DNA from: Candidatus Gastranaerophilales bacterium
GTDB lineage: Bacteria; Cyanobacteriota; Vampirovibrionia; Gastranaerophilales; Gastranaerophilaceae
DNA: 64,000 nt
Assembly: GCA_944325065.1 (NCBI GenBank)
Contig: CALUYS010000001.1
Span: 99,439 to 163,438 of the forward strand
Direction: 5' to 3'
The position numbers and the translations under genes are program-made. Numbering within the stretch: the stretch's first letter is position 1; each line of letters opens with the position of its first letter. Shown here in pieces: positions 35,474 to 45,300 of this stretch. The notes beneath the pieces were generated by a model. That model had not been told where the DNA came from. It did not search any database and worked only from the letters and a program-made list of their open reading frames with translations.

Positions 35474-36835
35474 TTAACATTTGCTATATTTTTTATATAT
35501 TATAATCGTTGTTAAAATAGCAATATTTAACCAGAATATAAATTGAATTTGTGGACGATAAAACACAGTATCAAATATCCCGTGTGTTAAAACTGCAATT
35601 AAGGTAAGTAAAGTTCCTGATACTAATATTATACATTTTATTTCATTTAACTTATTTAATACAAATTGAAGACCAGATTTAAAACAAAAATAAATAAACG
35701 AAATAAAACTTATTAATGCAAAGACACCACTTTCAACTGCAGTTTCAAGATATATATTATAAGCACTTAATGCGTCAAATCCACTTATCATATATAAACC
35801 ATATATTTCACGGAAAGTAGTATTACCCTGACCTATACCAAACAAAAAATTATCCTTAAACATTTCTAAGCTTGACTTAAAAACATTTAAGCGAAATGAT
35901 GTTGAAGAATCCCCTCTTAAAAGAAAAATTGAAAATATTCTTTTTTGAAGAGGTGGATATATACAAATAATTGTTATAAAAAGAAATATAAATGTAAGGT
36001 AAATTTTTTTTAAAAGTTGTTTTACAAAATTATTATTTATAAGTTTAAAAGATAAAAATATTAAACCAACAATAAAAGTAAATAAGCCTATGTATGCACC
36101 ACGACATCCTGTTTGAATAATTGATATTATTATTGTAAAAAAAATAAAAGAAAATATTAACGATTTTTTATAATGTTTTTTTACTAAAGATAAAATACAT
36201 AAAGTTAGCGGACAAGATAAACAAGCAAGTAAATAACCTCCTAAAAGATTTGGGTTATATGGTTTTAAAGTTCCATAAGCACGTGTTAAAATTTCTTCTG
36301 GATTTAAAAAAGAAACATCTTGCCATGTCGATATTTGTCTTACACCAATAAATCCTTGAAATAAAGCATAAATACTTTCATAAAATGCCATAAAAGCAAC
36401 CAAAGTCATCAACAAGGGTATTTTTTTGTAATTATCTTTTAAAAATATGCATAATGAAAAATAAAAACCGAGATATGTTAAAGTTTTTAAAAAACCCTTT
36501 AAACTTGAAATTATAAGTGTTGAATTTATTACACTTATAAAAGCAAATAACAAATATATCAATAAACTTAAACCAATATAACTAATTTTTAATTTTTTAC
36601 CACTAACAAATAATAATTTAAAAATAGTCAAACAAAAGATAACATTTGCAACAAAGCCTAGTATGTTTGTTTCAGAATAAGTTGACATTATAAATATAAA
36701 TAAAATAAGTATAAAAATTATTTTATCTATACTTTTGAGAAAAAAACTTCCTTTTAAAATATTATGGAGTTTTTTTCTTAAAAGTATTAAGCAAAAATTA
36801 ATCAAAGAAAAAAATCTTGATTGTAAATTTTTCAT
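35474..36835 (-). CDS. O-antigen ligase/polymerase family membrane protein
   Basis: 453 aa with about eleven to twelve membrane helices and the Wzy/WaaL-type (PF04932) periplasmic loop region: QTGCRGAYIGLF, then a large loop containing SSTSFRLNVFKSSLEMFKDN, GIGQGNTTFREIYG and YNIYLETAVESGVFAL. The 'N.yle...E.G..G' end is characteristic. It would join polysaccharide to lipid A core, or polymerise repeats, at the outer face of the inner membrane. Ligase and polymerase cannot be told apart here. It clusters with DUF4330 and rfaE1 genes of envelope sugar metabolism. Confidence 0.82.
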   Translation of the reverse strand: MKNLQSRFFSLINFCLILLRKKLHNILKGSFFLKSIDKIIFILILFIFIMSTYSETNILGFVANVIFCLTIFKLLFVSGKKLKISYIGLSLLIYLLFAFISVINSTLIISSLKGFLKTLTYLGFYFSLCIFLKDNYKKIPLLMTLVAFMAFYESIYALFQGFIGVRQISTWQDVSFLNPEEILTRAYGTLKPYNPNLLGGYLLACLSCPLTLCILSLVKKHYKKSLIFSFIFFTIIISIIQTGCRGAYIGLFTFIVGLIFLSFKLINNNFVKQLLKKIYLTFIFLFITIICIYPPLQKRIFSIFLLRGDSSTSFRLNVFKSSLEMFKDNFLFGIGQGNTTFREIYGLYMISGFDALSAYNIYLETAVESGVFALISFISFIYFCFKSGLQFVLNKLNEIKCIILVSGTLLTLIAVLTHGIFDTVFYRPQIQFIFWLNIAILTTIIIYKKYSKC

Positions 36836-36850
36836 AATTTATTTAAAATC

Positions 36851-37402
36851 CTATTGTTTTTTTGTATTTAATTGACTTGGAGATATAACATTATTATTTT
36901 CATCAAGCATTTCAACAGCTGAAACTACTCCATTTAACCTATAGTCAAATCCTTCTAAGACAATTGGGGTTCCTATTTTGATTTTATTACCACCAGCAAC
37001 ATAACCATCATCTGTCAATTTTGCTTTATCAATTAAAGTTACTATAATATCATATTGGAAAGGTAATGAAATATCATCGACAGCAGATGCTGGTTTACCT
37101 TGACTTGGAACAGGAAGAACTATACTTTTTCTTATTGCCACAGAATCAATCACATTTAATTTTGAATATGGAACATTTCTAATTGTCACATAACTTTGAG
37201 AATTTTTAACTATAGGATTCTTAGCTTGTGTCAATACAGCATTACGAATAAATACTTGCATTGCTATTTTTACATCTGCTTTAATCGGACTTTTTGAAAA
37301 TTTATTTAATTTTAAACCAATTAACATACCAATAAATAAAATTAATATTATAGATAAAACAATAATAATATCAACTTTACGTAATTTTAAATTTTTTAAC
37401 AT
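36851..37402 (-). CDS. DUF4330 domain protein
   Basis: 183 aa with one N-terminal membrane helix (about 10-30) followed by a beta-rich periplasmic domain: IKADVKIAMQVFIRNAV, then DIIVTLIDKAKLTDDGYVAGGNKIKIGTPI and a closing VSAVEML strand. This order fits DUF4330, a family I know chiefly from cyanobacterial-lineage genomes and of unknown function. GGAG precedes the ATG. Its position between the O-antigen ligase-like gene and rfaE1 suggests a role in envelope polysaccharide export. Confidence 0.75.
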   Translation of the reverse strand: MLKNLKLRKVDIIIVLSIILILFIGMLIGLKLNKFSKSPIKADVKIAMQVFIRNAVLTQAKNPIVKNSQSYVTIRNVPYSKLNVIDSVAIRKSIVLPVPSQGKPASAVDDISLPFQYDIIVTLIDKAKLTDDGYVAGGNKIKIGTPIVLEGFDYRLNGVVSAVEMLDENNNVISPSQLNTKKQ

Positions 37403-37425
37403 AAGATAAATCTCCTTAAATTACT

Positions 37426-38457
37426 TTATTTTTCTATTTCATTAAATTTCATATTATTAATTTTTTCACATATTGTTTCAATATTTGTAGTTGCACATCC
37501 AAACTCACGTATTACAATACTTGCCGCAATATTTGCAACAAAAGCAGCTTCATAAGGTGTCATTCCTGATGATAAACCAAGAGAATAAGTCGCTACAACA
37601 GTATCTCCTGCACCAGTTACATCAAAAACTTTTGTTTTATTAAATGCTGAAATTTGATAAGTACAATTTGAATTTCTATCAAATATTGCCATACCATCTT
37701 CAGCTCGAGTAATAAGAATATATTGTGCATTAGTTTTATTTAAAAGTTCAAATCCAGCCTTATTTAAACTTTCATCATCTTTAATAAAATATCCGACAAA
37801 TCTTTCGGTATCGGGCTGGTTTGGAGTCATTGAAGTTACTCCAATATAATTATCAAGATTTTTTTGTGCATCTGCTACTATAATTTTATTATGCTTTTGA
37901 GCAATTTTAATGGATTCTTTAATTATTTTTTTTGTTAACGTACAAATATGATAATCCGATAAAATTACAACATCGACTTCACTTATAGCTTTTTCAAGTG
38001 AATTTAATATCAAATTTTCAATCTCAGAATTTATATACTCATTTGTTTGTCTGTCAATTCTTACAATTTGTTGTGTAATTGACTGAGAGCAAGAACCTGA
38101 AATGCGAGTTTTAACAATAGTTTTTCTCGTTTTGTCTTTTATTAAATAAGATGTATTAATTTTAGCAGCATTTAATGTTTCTATTAGAATATTACTATAA
38201 TAATCATCACCACAAACACCAACTACTTTAACATGCCCTTCATTTAATTTTGATAAATTATGAGCTGCATTACTTGCACCACCTAAAATAACTTTTGTAT
38301 GTGAATGTTGAAGGATTAAAACTGGTGCTTCCCGAGAAATACGCTCACAATCTCCGTATATCATTTCATCAATAGCTAAATCACCTATTACAAGTGCTTT
38401 TATATTTTTAAAATTATTAATTTTTTTTATTAAATTTTCTTTATCTATAGTTATCAT
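37426..38457 (-). CDS. rfaE1: D-glycero-beta-D-manno-heptose-7-phosphate kinase
   Basis: PfkB-family sugar kinase, N-terminal half of bifunctional HldE, acting in ADP-heptose synthesis for the LPS core. The 343-aa product has VIGDLAIDEMIYGDCERISREAPVLI, the LGGASNAAHNL loop and the catalytic DVTGAGDTVVA. The C-terminal nucleotidyltransferase domain of HldE is absent, so another gene must supply it. AAAGGA precedes the ATG. It points to heptose-containing LPS. Confidence 0.92.
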   Translation of the reverse strand: MITIDKENLIKKINNFKNIKALVIGDLAIDEMIYGDCERISREAPVLILQHSHTKVILGGASNAAHNLSKLNEGHVKVVGVCGDDYYSNILIETLNAAKINTSYLIKDKTRKTIVKTRISGSCSQSITQQIVRIDRQTNEYINSEIENLILNSLEKAISEVDVVILSDYHICTLTKKIIKESIKIAQKHNKIIVADAQKNLDNYIGVTSMTPNQPDTERFVGYFIKDDESLNKAGFELLNKTNAQYILITRAEDGMAIFDRNSNCTYQISAFNKTKVFDVTGAGDTVVATYSLGLSSGMTPYEAAFVANIAASIVIREFGCATTNIETICEKINNMKFNEIEK

Positions 38458-38481
38458 ATTTTTTCCTTTGAAGTTTATTTA

Positions 38482-38510
38482 TTGATTAATATACAAAAAT
38501 TATCTATAAT
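38482..38510 (+). promoter_or_regulatory. Promoter of the 146-aa/198-aa gene pair
   Basis: TTGATT at 38482-38487 and TATAAT at 38505-38510 with a 17-base spacer, ahead of AAGGAA and the TTG start at 38553. Confidence 0.6.
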
Positions 38511-38552
38511 ATAAGTATAAGTTTATCATAAAAAAAATCTAAGGAAATAATA

Positions 38553-38993
38553 TTGGAAAATAATTTTAACGAAAATTTTAATGAATCTTTACAGTCTGAT
38601 GATTTTAAATTATATACACTTGATAATTTATCTGCAAAATTAAATAATCAAAATTTTAAGAAATTTGTAATACAAATAGATAATGATAATGTTGACTATT
38701 TTGAATCATTTTCACCTACTGAACGGCAAAAACTTATTAATAAATTTCTAACATTGGAACAAATAAAATCTAGCTCAGATTATAGAAAAAAAAGAATAAA
38801 AGAATATTTAATTCATATATCAATCGTTATCATTACAATTTTTATATTCCTTCCTTTTTTTTATTATAGTATAAATAAACTTGTTTTATTAACACTTGAA
38901 AATTACAAACAAACACAAATAAATTTTGAAAAATTATATAAAGATAACTCTCTTAAGAAAAAAGATTTGAGCAAACTTAGGTATATAAAATAA
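38553..38993 (+). CDS. Single-span membrane protein of unknown function
   Basis: 146 aa beginning at TTG 38553 behind AAGGAA. The first 90 residues are polar and acidic and include FVIQIDNDNVDYFESFSPTERQKLINKFL. A basic stretch (RKKRIKEYL) then precedes one membrane helix at about 94-116, and a charged C-terminal helix follows. The layout suggests a cytoplasmic domain tethered to the membrane. It is 14 bases upstream of the 198-aa gene and probably co-transcribed. No family recognised. Confidence 0.6.
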   Translation: MENNFNENFNESLQSDDFKLYTLDNLSAKLNNQNFKKFVIQIDNDNVDYFESFSPTERQKLINKFLTLEQIKSSSDYRKKRIKEYLIHISIVIITIFIFLPFFYYSINKLVLLTLENYKQTQINFEKLYKDNSLKKKDLSKLRYIK

Positions 38994-39007
38994 ATAAGGA
39001 TTTTATT

Positions 39008-39604
39008 ATGGATTTTTATATTGGAATTACTCCTGCAAATGAACCTTCAAATGAAGTAGGTGTATGTATTTTAGACAATTTTCTAAATATTACTTATTTA
39101 GATCGTTTTAATTCAATTAAAGAATTTAGTTTTTTTATTGATAATTTATCTAATAAATCACTTACTTCAATTTTAATATCATTACCTATGGCTTTTAATT
39201 TACTTGATGCAAAATGGAAATTAAATGCTCAAAAAACAGTCTTAAATGATTTAAATTGTGATTTACCCCAAAAAAAATGGAATAATCAATATTCAGAAAA
39301 ACTTTCAAGTATTTTAATGTGTTACAAAGATAGTTTTAAAATAATATATAGGTATAATATAAAACAAGTTAGAATGATGCTAAATTTACAAAGTCCATAT
39401 ATTAGTCACTCAAGTGCTGATTGTAGATTTTTACAAAGTGCATTAAAGTTAAAGTTTAATATTTCTCCAATAAGTACTAATCTATATCCAATTACTCAAA
39501 TTGAAGCTATTTTAGGTGCATACTGTGCCTTTTTAATAGCAAATAATAAAAAATCTTTTAAAATAGAACAAAGCTTCAAAGAAATCAAAGTTGTAAAATT
39601 TTAG
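39008..39604 (+). CDS. Possible RNase H-fold (DUF429-like) protein
   Basis: 198 aa. FYIGITPANEPSNEVGVCIL at the N-terminus, then SILISLPM and a late QIEAILGAYCAFLIA helix, follow the strand order of RNase H-like predicted nucleases such as DUF429, where D/E residues sit at these places. Here the first acidic residue is weak (GITPAN in place of GxDxA), so the assignment is tentative. The start is ATG behind AAGGA. It overlaps the convergent ispD by 20 bases at the 3' end. Confidence 0.5.
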   Translation: MDFYIGITPANEPSNEVGVCILDNFLNITYLDRFNSIKEFSFFIDNLSNKSLTSILISLPMAFNLLDAKWKLNAQKTVLNDLNCDLPQKKWNNQYSEKLSSILMCYKDSFKIIYRYNIKQVRMMLNLQSPYISHSSADCRFLQSALKLKFNISPISTNLYPITQIEAILGAYCAFLIANNKKSFKIEQSFKEIKVVKF

Positions 39605-40247
39605 CAAGTTCTAAATCAGTTTTTGTGGTTATTTTTATATTTGAATATTCTCCTTCAACGATTTTGACAGGGATATTTAAATATTCAAGCATTGAAGCAT
39701 CATCTGTAAAATCCTTATCATATAATTTTTTATGACATTCTAAAATAGTTTCATATTTAAATATTTGTGGTGTTTGAATATTATATAGGCATTTTCTATC
39801 AATTGTTTTTATTATATTTAAATTATCATCTGTTAGTTTTATAGTATCTGTAGTTTTAACCCCAACAGCAGCTGCTTTTGAAATATATGCTTCATTTAAA
39901 CATTTTAAGATGGTTTCTTCTTTTATAAGTGGTCTTGCTCCGTCATGTATAATAACATAATCTGTATTTTTTAAAACATTTTTTAAACCATTAAAAACAC
40001 TTTTTTGTCGACTTGTTGAACCTTCTATAACTTTAACATTCTTATAATCTTTCGTTAAATCTTTTATTATAGCAATTAAATGTTTAGCTGTAACAATAAC
40101 TATTTCATTAATATTTAAGATATTATAAAATTTTTTTAATGTATATATTATAACTTCATCATTATTTATTTTTTCAATTAATTTATCTTTTCCAAACCTA
40201 GTTGAACTACCACCAGCTGCTAAAATAACTGAAACATTCATAAACAA
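39585..40247 (-). CDS. ispD: 2-C-methyl-D-erythritol 4-phosphate cytidylyltransferase
   Basis: IspD couples CTP to MEP in the non-mevalonate isoprenoid pathway. The 220-aa product has the nucleotide loop ILAAGGSSTRFGKDK, then IHDGARPLI, TTDTIKL and the QTPQIF motif. The start is TTG 40247, directly after the thiL stop with AAGGG 7 bases upstream; ATG 40241, two codons later, is also possible. It is translationally linked to thiL. Confidence 0.94.
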   Translation of the reverse strand: MFMNVSVILAAGGSSTRFGKDKLIEKINNDEVIIYTLKKFYNILNINEIVIVTAKHLIAIIKDLTKDYKNVKVIEGSTSRQKSVFNGLKNVLKNTDYVIIHDGARPLIKEETILKCLNEAYISKAAAVGVKTTDTIKLTDDNLNIIKTIDRKCLYNIQTPQIFKYETILECHKKLYDKDFTDDASMLEYLNIPVKIVEGEYSNIKITTKTDLELAKILQL

Positions 40248-41222
40248 CTATTTACCCTTAAAATGATTAAATACTTTTTTATTATATATCTCTTTGTTAA
40301 TTATATCATAAGTATTATTTTGATAATGTATTAAAACTGGAGGTATAGTGTTAATGTTTTCTGTTACAACGCCAATTTTATGAAATAAATTTTTATCAAG
40401 TTTCTGATAATCATCTTTATTAATAATAAACAACAATTCATAATCCTCTCCACCCCAAAAAATATAATCTTTATAATTAGATATTTTTTTTAAATCAGGA
40501 TGATGAGGGATTTTATCAAATTCAATTTCTAAGTTTACATTATTAATTGTTGATAGCTTATACAATGCATCTCCTAATCCATCTGATGTATCCATCATAG
40601 AAATATTTTTTGAATTTATGTTGTTCAAAATTTCAAACATTTCATATATTCGAGGTTCAGGTTTTATGTGTTTTTGTATAAAATAACTGATATTTTCTTC
40701 TTGAAAATATTTTTTTATATTAAAATTATTTAAAATATTAAAACCTAAAGCACTTGAGCCAAATTCACCAGTAACACAAACAAAATCACCCAAAGATATA
40801 TTGCTTTTTCTCCTTGCTGTAATTTTATTTTTTTCTCCTAAAGCACAAACTGAAATACAAATATGTTTGGATGAAGTAATATCTCCACCTGCTAATTTAA
40901 TGTTATATTTATTACAAATCTCATTAATACCGCAGTATAAATCTTTGAAAAAAACTTCATCTATATAATTCGGCAAAGACAGTCCAACAAGAATATATTT
41001 TGGAGTTGATAAATTTGAAGCTAAATCTGATAAATTTACAGCCACACTTTTATAACCAAGAGAAAAAGCATCTGTTGTTTTTAAATTAAAATGAACATTT
41101 TCGATTAAATTATCACAAGTTACATATATTTTATATTCTGATAAATAAGCACAATCATCTCCCAAAAGTGAAGTATTATTCATAACTTTTGAAATAATAT
41201 TTAAAAAATTTTCTTCTTTCAT
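40248..41222 (-). CDS. thiL: Thiamine-monophosphate kinase
   Basis: Phosphorylates TMP to thiamine diphosphate. The 324-aa product of the PurM/ThiL superfamily shows LLGDDCAYLS, VTCDNLIENVHF, SVAVNLSDLASN, AGGDITSSK and the TSDGLGDAL motif, in normal order and length. The first ATG is used. Its stop abuts the ispD start and it follows a pilin-like gene by 8 bases, forming a run of minus-strand genes with little space. Confidence 0.94.
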   Translation of the reverse strand: MKEENFLNIISKVMNNTSLLGDDCAYLSEYKIYVTCDNLIENVHFNLKTTDAFSLGYKSVAVNLSDLASNLSTPKYILVGLSLPNYIDEVFFKDLYCGINEICNKYNIKLAGGDITSSKHICISVCALGEKNKITARRKSNISLGDFVCVTGEFGSSALGFNILNNFNIKKYFQEENISYFIQKHIKPEPRIYEMFEILNNINSKNISMMDTSDGLGDALYKLSTINNVNLEIEFDKIPHHPDLKKISNYKDYIFWGGEDYELLFIINKDDYQKLDKNLFHKIGVVTENINTIPPVLIHYQNNTYDIINKEIYNKKVFNHFKGK

Positions 41223-41230
41223 TATTTATC

Positions 41231-41830
41231 TTAATTCAATTTACCACCAAGTAAATAATAAAATGAACAGAATACACCACTTGATGATTTATTGCAATCT
41301 GATGCTAATAACTTATTACTTAAATTAGTACCAAATGCTTCAATCCTATCAATATAAACATTTACACCAAAGACATCTTTCCCAAATTTATTTGGTCCCA
41401 TTTCTCCATTAACATCAAAAATTAAAATACCACAAGTTTCACCGATTTTGCATTTATCTGCCATTTTAACACCCATAATAGAACTATCTTCTAAAAAATA
41501 AAATTTATCGACATAATATCGTGAATTATCTTTGACACTTTTACCGTTTAAAAATGAATAAGAATACTTACTTAATATAGGATCATCAAGACGTGTTTTA
41601 TCAATATTTAAATAATTTGGTAATAATTTAATATCAAAATCATTACGATGATTTAAAGAATAAACACTAAAAGAATACTTAACTTCTTCAAAAATACGTT
41701 CCCATTTCGTAATAAGATGAGCTTCCTTTGTATTGGAAAAAGAAAACGGAAGAACAATAGCCATAATTATAAGTATTATAAACACTAACAAACTTATTTC
41801 AATTAAAGTAAAACCTTTTTTTATTTTCAT
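41231..41830 (-). CDS. Type IV pilin-like / pseudopilin protein
   Basis: 199 aa with a short prepilin leader MKIKKG-FTLIEISLLVFI (Glu5 of the mature protein present) and a single N-terminal helix, then a globular domain. The motif CGILIFDVNGEMGPNKFGKD near residue 134 and the paired Cys residues are the pattern of Vampirovibrionia pilins known to me. It would be processed by PilD and assembled in a type IV pilus or type II-like system. Compared with copies A and B it is short and lacks their C-terminal domain and homopolymer tract. Confidence 0.85.
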   Translation of the reverse strand: MKIKKGFTLIEISLLVFIILIIMAIVLPFSFSNTKEAHLITKWERIFEEVKYSFSVYSLNHRNDFDIKLLPNYLNIDKTRLDDPILSKYSYSFLNGKSVKDNSRYYVDKFYFLEDSSIMGVKMADKCKIGETCGILIFDVNGEMGPNKFGKDVFGVNVYIDRIEAFGTNLSNKLLASDCNKSSSGVFCSFYYLLGGKLN

Positions 41831-41875
41831 ATATTATTCCCCTTTTTTTATATATTATATTATTACAAAAAAAAA

Positions 41876-42742
41876 TTATTTACAAGCTAAATCGAGACGT
41901 TTTTTTTCATTTAATAACTCATTATAAATCCAATCAGGTACAAAATTTTTTCCCATATAAATTTGTCCATTGTTTAAATTTAATGAATGGAAATCAGACC
42001 CACCTGTTACAATAAGCCCATTTTTTTCAGCAATTGAAGAAAAATATTCTACCATTGCAGGTGAATGTTTACGATGATAAGCTTCTATACCACGTAATCC
42101 ATAAGTCATAAGTTCAAGAATCAATTTATCAGCAATATCGACATCAAAAGGGTGGGCAAATACAGGAATTCCGCCTGCATCATAAATTATTTCAACAGCA
42201 TCAAAAGGAGAAATGGTTTTTCTCTCAACATAAACATTTGACCCACTATGTATAAATTTTGAATAAGCATCAATGACACTTGATGTTCCTCCAATAGCAG
42301 TAATTGCTTTTGCAATATGTGGTCTTCCGATACTGCCACCTTGAGCTACAAGTTTTTTTAGATCTTCGTACTTTACATCAATATTTTCTTTTGTTTTTAA
42401 CAATTTTAATATTTCTTTTGTTTGTTTAATACGAGCATTTTGTTGATATTTTAGCATATTCTTAAATTCACTATTATTAACATCCATCAAATATCCCAAA
42501 ATATGAACTTCATAACCTTTATATAAAGTATTTATTTCTACACCTTGTATTATTTCAAGTTTAGATTTATTTTGATCTTTTATTGAATCTAAATACTTTA
42601 TAGCAAAATCATATGACAAAATGTTATCGTGATCTGTTAAGGCAATAACATCAAGTCCACAATTTAATGCAGCATCCACAATCTTTTCAGGTGAAAAAGT
42701 TCCATCTGAATAGGTAGTGTGAATATGTAAATCAATTTTCAC
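41876..42742 (-). CDS. PHP-domain phosphoesterase (TrpH/YciV-like)
   Basis: 288-aa PHP-fold metal-dependent phosphatase. Ligand motifs are IDLHIHTTYSDGTFSPE at the start, LTDHDN, IQGVEINT, AHPFDVD and GGSDFHS near the end, typical of the 3',5'-nucleoside bisphosphate phosphatase / RNase AM group, which degrades pAp or short RNA 5' ends. Length fits. GGAAGG precedes the ATG. It neighbours ymdB and rny, so it lies in an RNA-turnover cluster. Confidence 0.9.
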   Translation of the reverse strand: MKIDLHIHTTYSDGTFSPEKIVDAALNCGLDVIALTDHDNILSYDFAIKYLDSIKDQNKSKLEIIQGVEINTLYKGYEVHILGYLMDVNNSEFKNMLKYQQNARIKQTKEILKLLKTKENIDVKYEDLKKLVAQGGSIGRPHIAKAITAIGGTSSVIDAYSKFIHSGSNVYVERKTISPFDAVEIIYDAGGIPVFAHPFDVDIADKLILELMTYGLRGIEAYHRKHSPAMVEYFSSIAEKNGLIVTGGSDFHSLNLNNGQIYMGKNFVPDWIYNELLNEKKRLDLACK

Positions 42743-42765
42743 TTTCCTTCCTCAACTTTCTTTAT

Positions 42766-43644
42766 TCATATTATTTCCTCATTATTATATTTTTTAATAA
42801 ATTTTAAACGACTTATTTTTATTGCACATCCTGACAACATATCAAAAGTAACAATAACACCACTAGCAATAGCAATACCTTTTTTTACAATTGAGTTTCT
42901 AGTTGGAAGATTTAATGATAACCTTTTACATGAAACTTCATAATCCATACCTATAACACTATTTTTAGGACCACAAAATCCTACATCTGTTATATATGCT
43001 GTTTTATTATTCAGAATCTCTTCGTCAGCAGTTTGAACATGTGTATGAGTTCCCAATACACAAGAGACACCAAACTCACTTGCCCACTTTCCAAAACAAA
43101 TTTTTTCTGCTGTTGCTTCAGCATGAAAATCAATTAAAATATTTGGAGTAATAAGTTTTATTTCTTCAAATTTTAAAGGTAAAATTTCCCAAAATGAATT
43201 AACTGGTGGCATAAATGTTCTTCCAAGAACTGACAATACAGCTAATTTATAATTATCTATATCAAAATATCTTAATCGAAAGCCAGGAAGATTATTAGGA
43301 GCATTAATTGGGCACACTAAATTTTTTGCTTCATTAATATAACTAAATATTTCACTTTTATCCCAAATATGATTTCCCCCTGTTAATGCTTGAATACCTA
43401 TAGCACATAAATCATCATAATTTTTTTTAGTTAACCCAAATCCACCTGATGCATTTTCACAATTTGCAATAAAAAAATCAATATTTTTAACCGTGTTAAA
43501 ATCAACCTCAAATTCTAAAATTTCCTTTGAATTAAAGTTTTGATTTTTTATAATATCTATTAAATCACGAACTACATAACGTCCGAGCCTGCCTGTAATA
43601 TCACCGAGAAACAGAATATTTTTATAACTTGTATATTGACTCAT
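42766..43644 (-). CDS. ymdB: YmdB-type metallophosphoesterase
   Basis: 292-aa calcineurin-like phosphoesterase of the YmdB family (2',3'-cyclic nucleotide phosphodiesterase in Bacillus). Landmarks are FLGDITGRLGR, NCENASGGFGLT, TGGNHIWDK, DFHAEATAEK and LGTHTHVQTAD. In Bacillus ymdB follows rny, and the same order is kept here, with 7 bases between. Co-expression with RNase Y supports a role in RNA or nucleotide signalling. Confidence 0.93.
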   Translation of the reverse strand: MSQYTSYKNILFLGDITGRLGRYVVRDLIDIIKNQNFNSKEILEFEVDFNTVKNIDFFIANCENASGGFGLTKKNYDDLCAIGIQALTGGNHIWDKSEIFSYINEAKNLVCPINAPNNLPGFRLRYFDIDNYKLAVLSVLGRTFMPPVNSFWEILPLKFEEIKLITPNILIDFHAEATAEKICFGKWASEFGVSCVLGTHTHVQTADEEILNNKTAYITDVGFCGPKNSVIGMDYEVSCKRLSLNLPTRNSIVKKGIAIASGVIVTFDMLSGCAIKISRLKFIKKYNNEEII

Positions 43645-43651
43645 ATTAATA

Positions 43652-45181
43652 TTATTTTGCTATTTCAGTTGTTCTTAATTCTCTCACAACAGTAACTCTA
43701 ATTTGACCTGGATAATCAAGTTCTTCTTCAATACGCTTAGCTATATCACGAGCAAGTTTTGATGCAGCAATATCATCAAATTTTTCAGGTTCAACAACAA
43801 CTCTCACTTCACGCCCTGCCTGAACAGCATATGACTGTTTTATACCTTCATAACTTTGAGCAATTTCTTCAAGTTTTTTCAGTCGTTTTACATATATTTC
43901 CAAAGTATCTCGACGAGAACCTGGTCTTCCTGCTGATATTGTATCAGCTAATTTAACTAAGACAGCTTCAATTGAATTTGCAACTACATCATCATGATGT
44001 GCTTCAATAGCATGAATTATTTCATTCGATTCACCAAATCTACGGGCTAATTCAACACCCAATTCGATATGAGTACCTTCTTGAGTTTGATCAACTGCTT
44101 TTCCAATATCGTGCAATAAACCTGCTCGTTTAGCAACATTAATATTAGCCCCAAGTTCCTTAGCTAACATACCTGCAATATGACCAACTTCAAGTGAATG
44201 AATAAGAACATTTTGTCCATAACTTGTACGATAATATAATCGACCCAAATTTTTTATAAGCTCACGATGAAGATTCATAATACCCATATCCATTGCAGCC
44301 TGTTCACCTTCTTTTTTTATTTTGGCTTCAATTTCTTGCTTAGCTCGCTCAACCATATCTTCAATACGAACAGGATGAATCCGACCATCTGCAATAAGTT
44401 TTTCTAATGCAACTTTTGCTATCTCTCGACGCACAGGGTCAAATGATGATAAAACAACAGCTTCAGGAGTATCATCAATTATCAAATCAACTCCAGTTAA
44501 TGTTTCCAAAGCACGTATATTTCGACCTTCTCGACCTATAATTCGTCCTTTCATTTCATCAGATGGTAAACTTACAACAGATACCGTTGATTCTACAACT
44601 TGATCAATAACCACACGTTGCATTGTATTTGTCAAAATCTCCCTGGCAATTTGATCTGATGATTCTTTAATTTTTATTTCATTTTCCTTTATCAATTGTA
44701 GCTGTTCTTGTTTCAGATCTTGTTTTAATTGCTCAAGAAGCATATTTTTAGCTTCGTCGCAAGAAATATTAGCTATACGTTCAAGCTCTCTAATTTGTTT
44801 TTCAACAAGTTCTGCTAACATATCTTCTTTTTCAACAAGTTCATCATTTTTTTTCTGCAACTGTGATTCTTTTTCAAGATTCTCCTGAATTTTATTCTCA
44901 AGATTTTCTTCTTTTAAACTTAACTTCGTTTCAAGTTTCGAAAGTTCCTGTCTTTTTTCACGCAATTGCTCATTTTGCTTTTCTCGTTCATTATTTAAAG
45001 ATTCTTTTGCAACAATCATTGCTTCTTTTCGCAATAATTTTTCTTTTTCAGCTTCATCAATTTTTGCTTGCTCACGTTCAAGCTGTATTTTTTTATATTT
45101 AGAATTAAGCTGTGAGTTATATATGATTAAACCAACAGTTAGAATTATTAATATAATTATTAAAATATTTAACCAAACTAT
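43652..45181 (-). CDS. rny: Ribonuclease Y, start codon uncertain
   Basis: Membrane-anchored endoribonuclease that initiates mRNA decay. The order is: membrane helix ([19 protein letters not shown]), coiled coil, KH domain ([19 protein letters not shown]) and HD domain ([10 protein letters not shown]), ending [11 protein letters not shown]. The first ATG/GTG/TTG in frame is TTG 45034, which would remove the anchor. Upstream the frame stays open to about 45200 and encodes the anchor. I extended to ATA 45181, giving 509 aa, close to the family length of 510-520. A TATAAT lies at 45220-45215. A rare start codon or a base error could explain it. Confidence 0.85.
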   Translation of the reverse strand: MVWLNILIIILIILTVGLIIYNSQLNSKYKKIQLEREQAKIDEAEKEKLLRKEAMIVAKESLNNEREKQNEQLREKRQELSKLETKLSLKEENLENKIQENLEKESQLQKKNDELVEKEDMLAELVEKQIRELERIANISCDEAKNMLLEQLKQDLKQEQLQLIKENEIKIKESSDQIAREILTNTMQRVVIDQVVESTVSVVSLPSDEMKGRIIGREGRNIRALETLTGVDLIIDDTPEAVVLSSFDPVRREIAKVALEKLIADGRIHPVRIEDMVERAKQEIEAKIKKEGEQAAMDMGIMNLHRELIKNLGRLYYRTSYGQNVLIHSLEVGHIAGMLAKELGANINVAKRAGLLHDIGKAVDQTQEGTHIELGVELARRFGESNEIIHAIEAHHDDVVANSIEAVLVKLADTISAGRPGSRRDTLEIYVKRLKKLEEIAQSYEGIKQSYAVQAGREVRVVVEPEKFDDIAASKLARDIAKRIEEELDYPGQIRVTVVRELRTTEIAK

Positions 45182-45300
45182 TTTCCTATACCCCGTTCCA
45201 CGCTATATACAAAAATTATACATGTCTTTTTACATATATAATCTACTAGTATAATTTTATCATATAACTTACATATTTAACAAGAGGGTAATTAAAAAGT

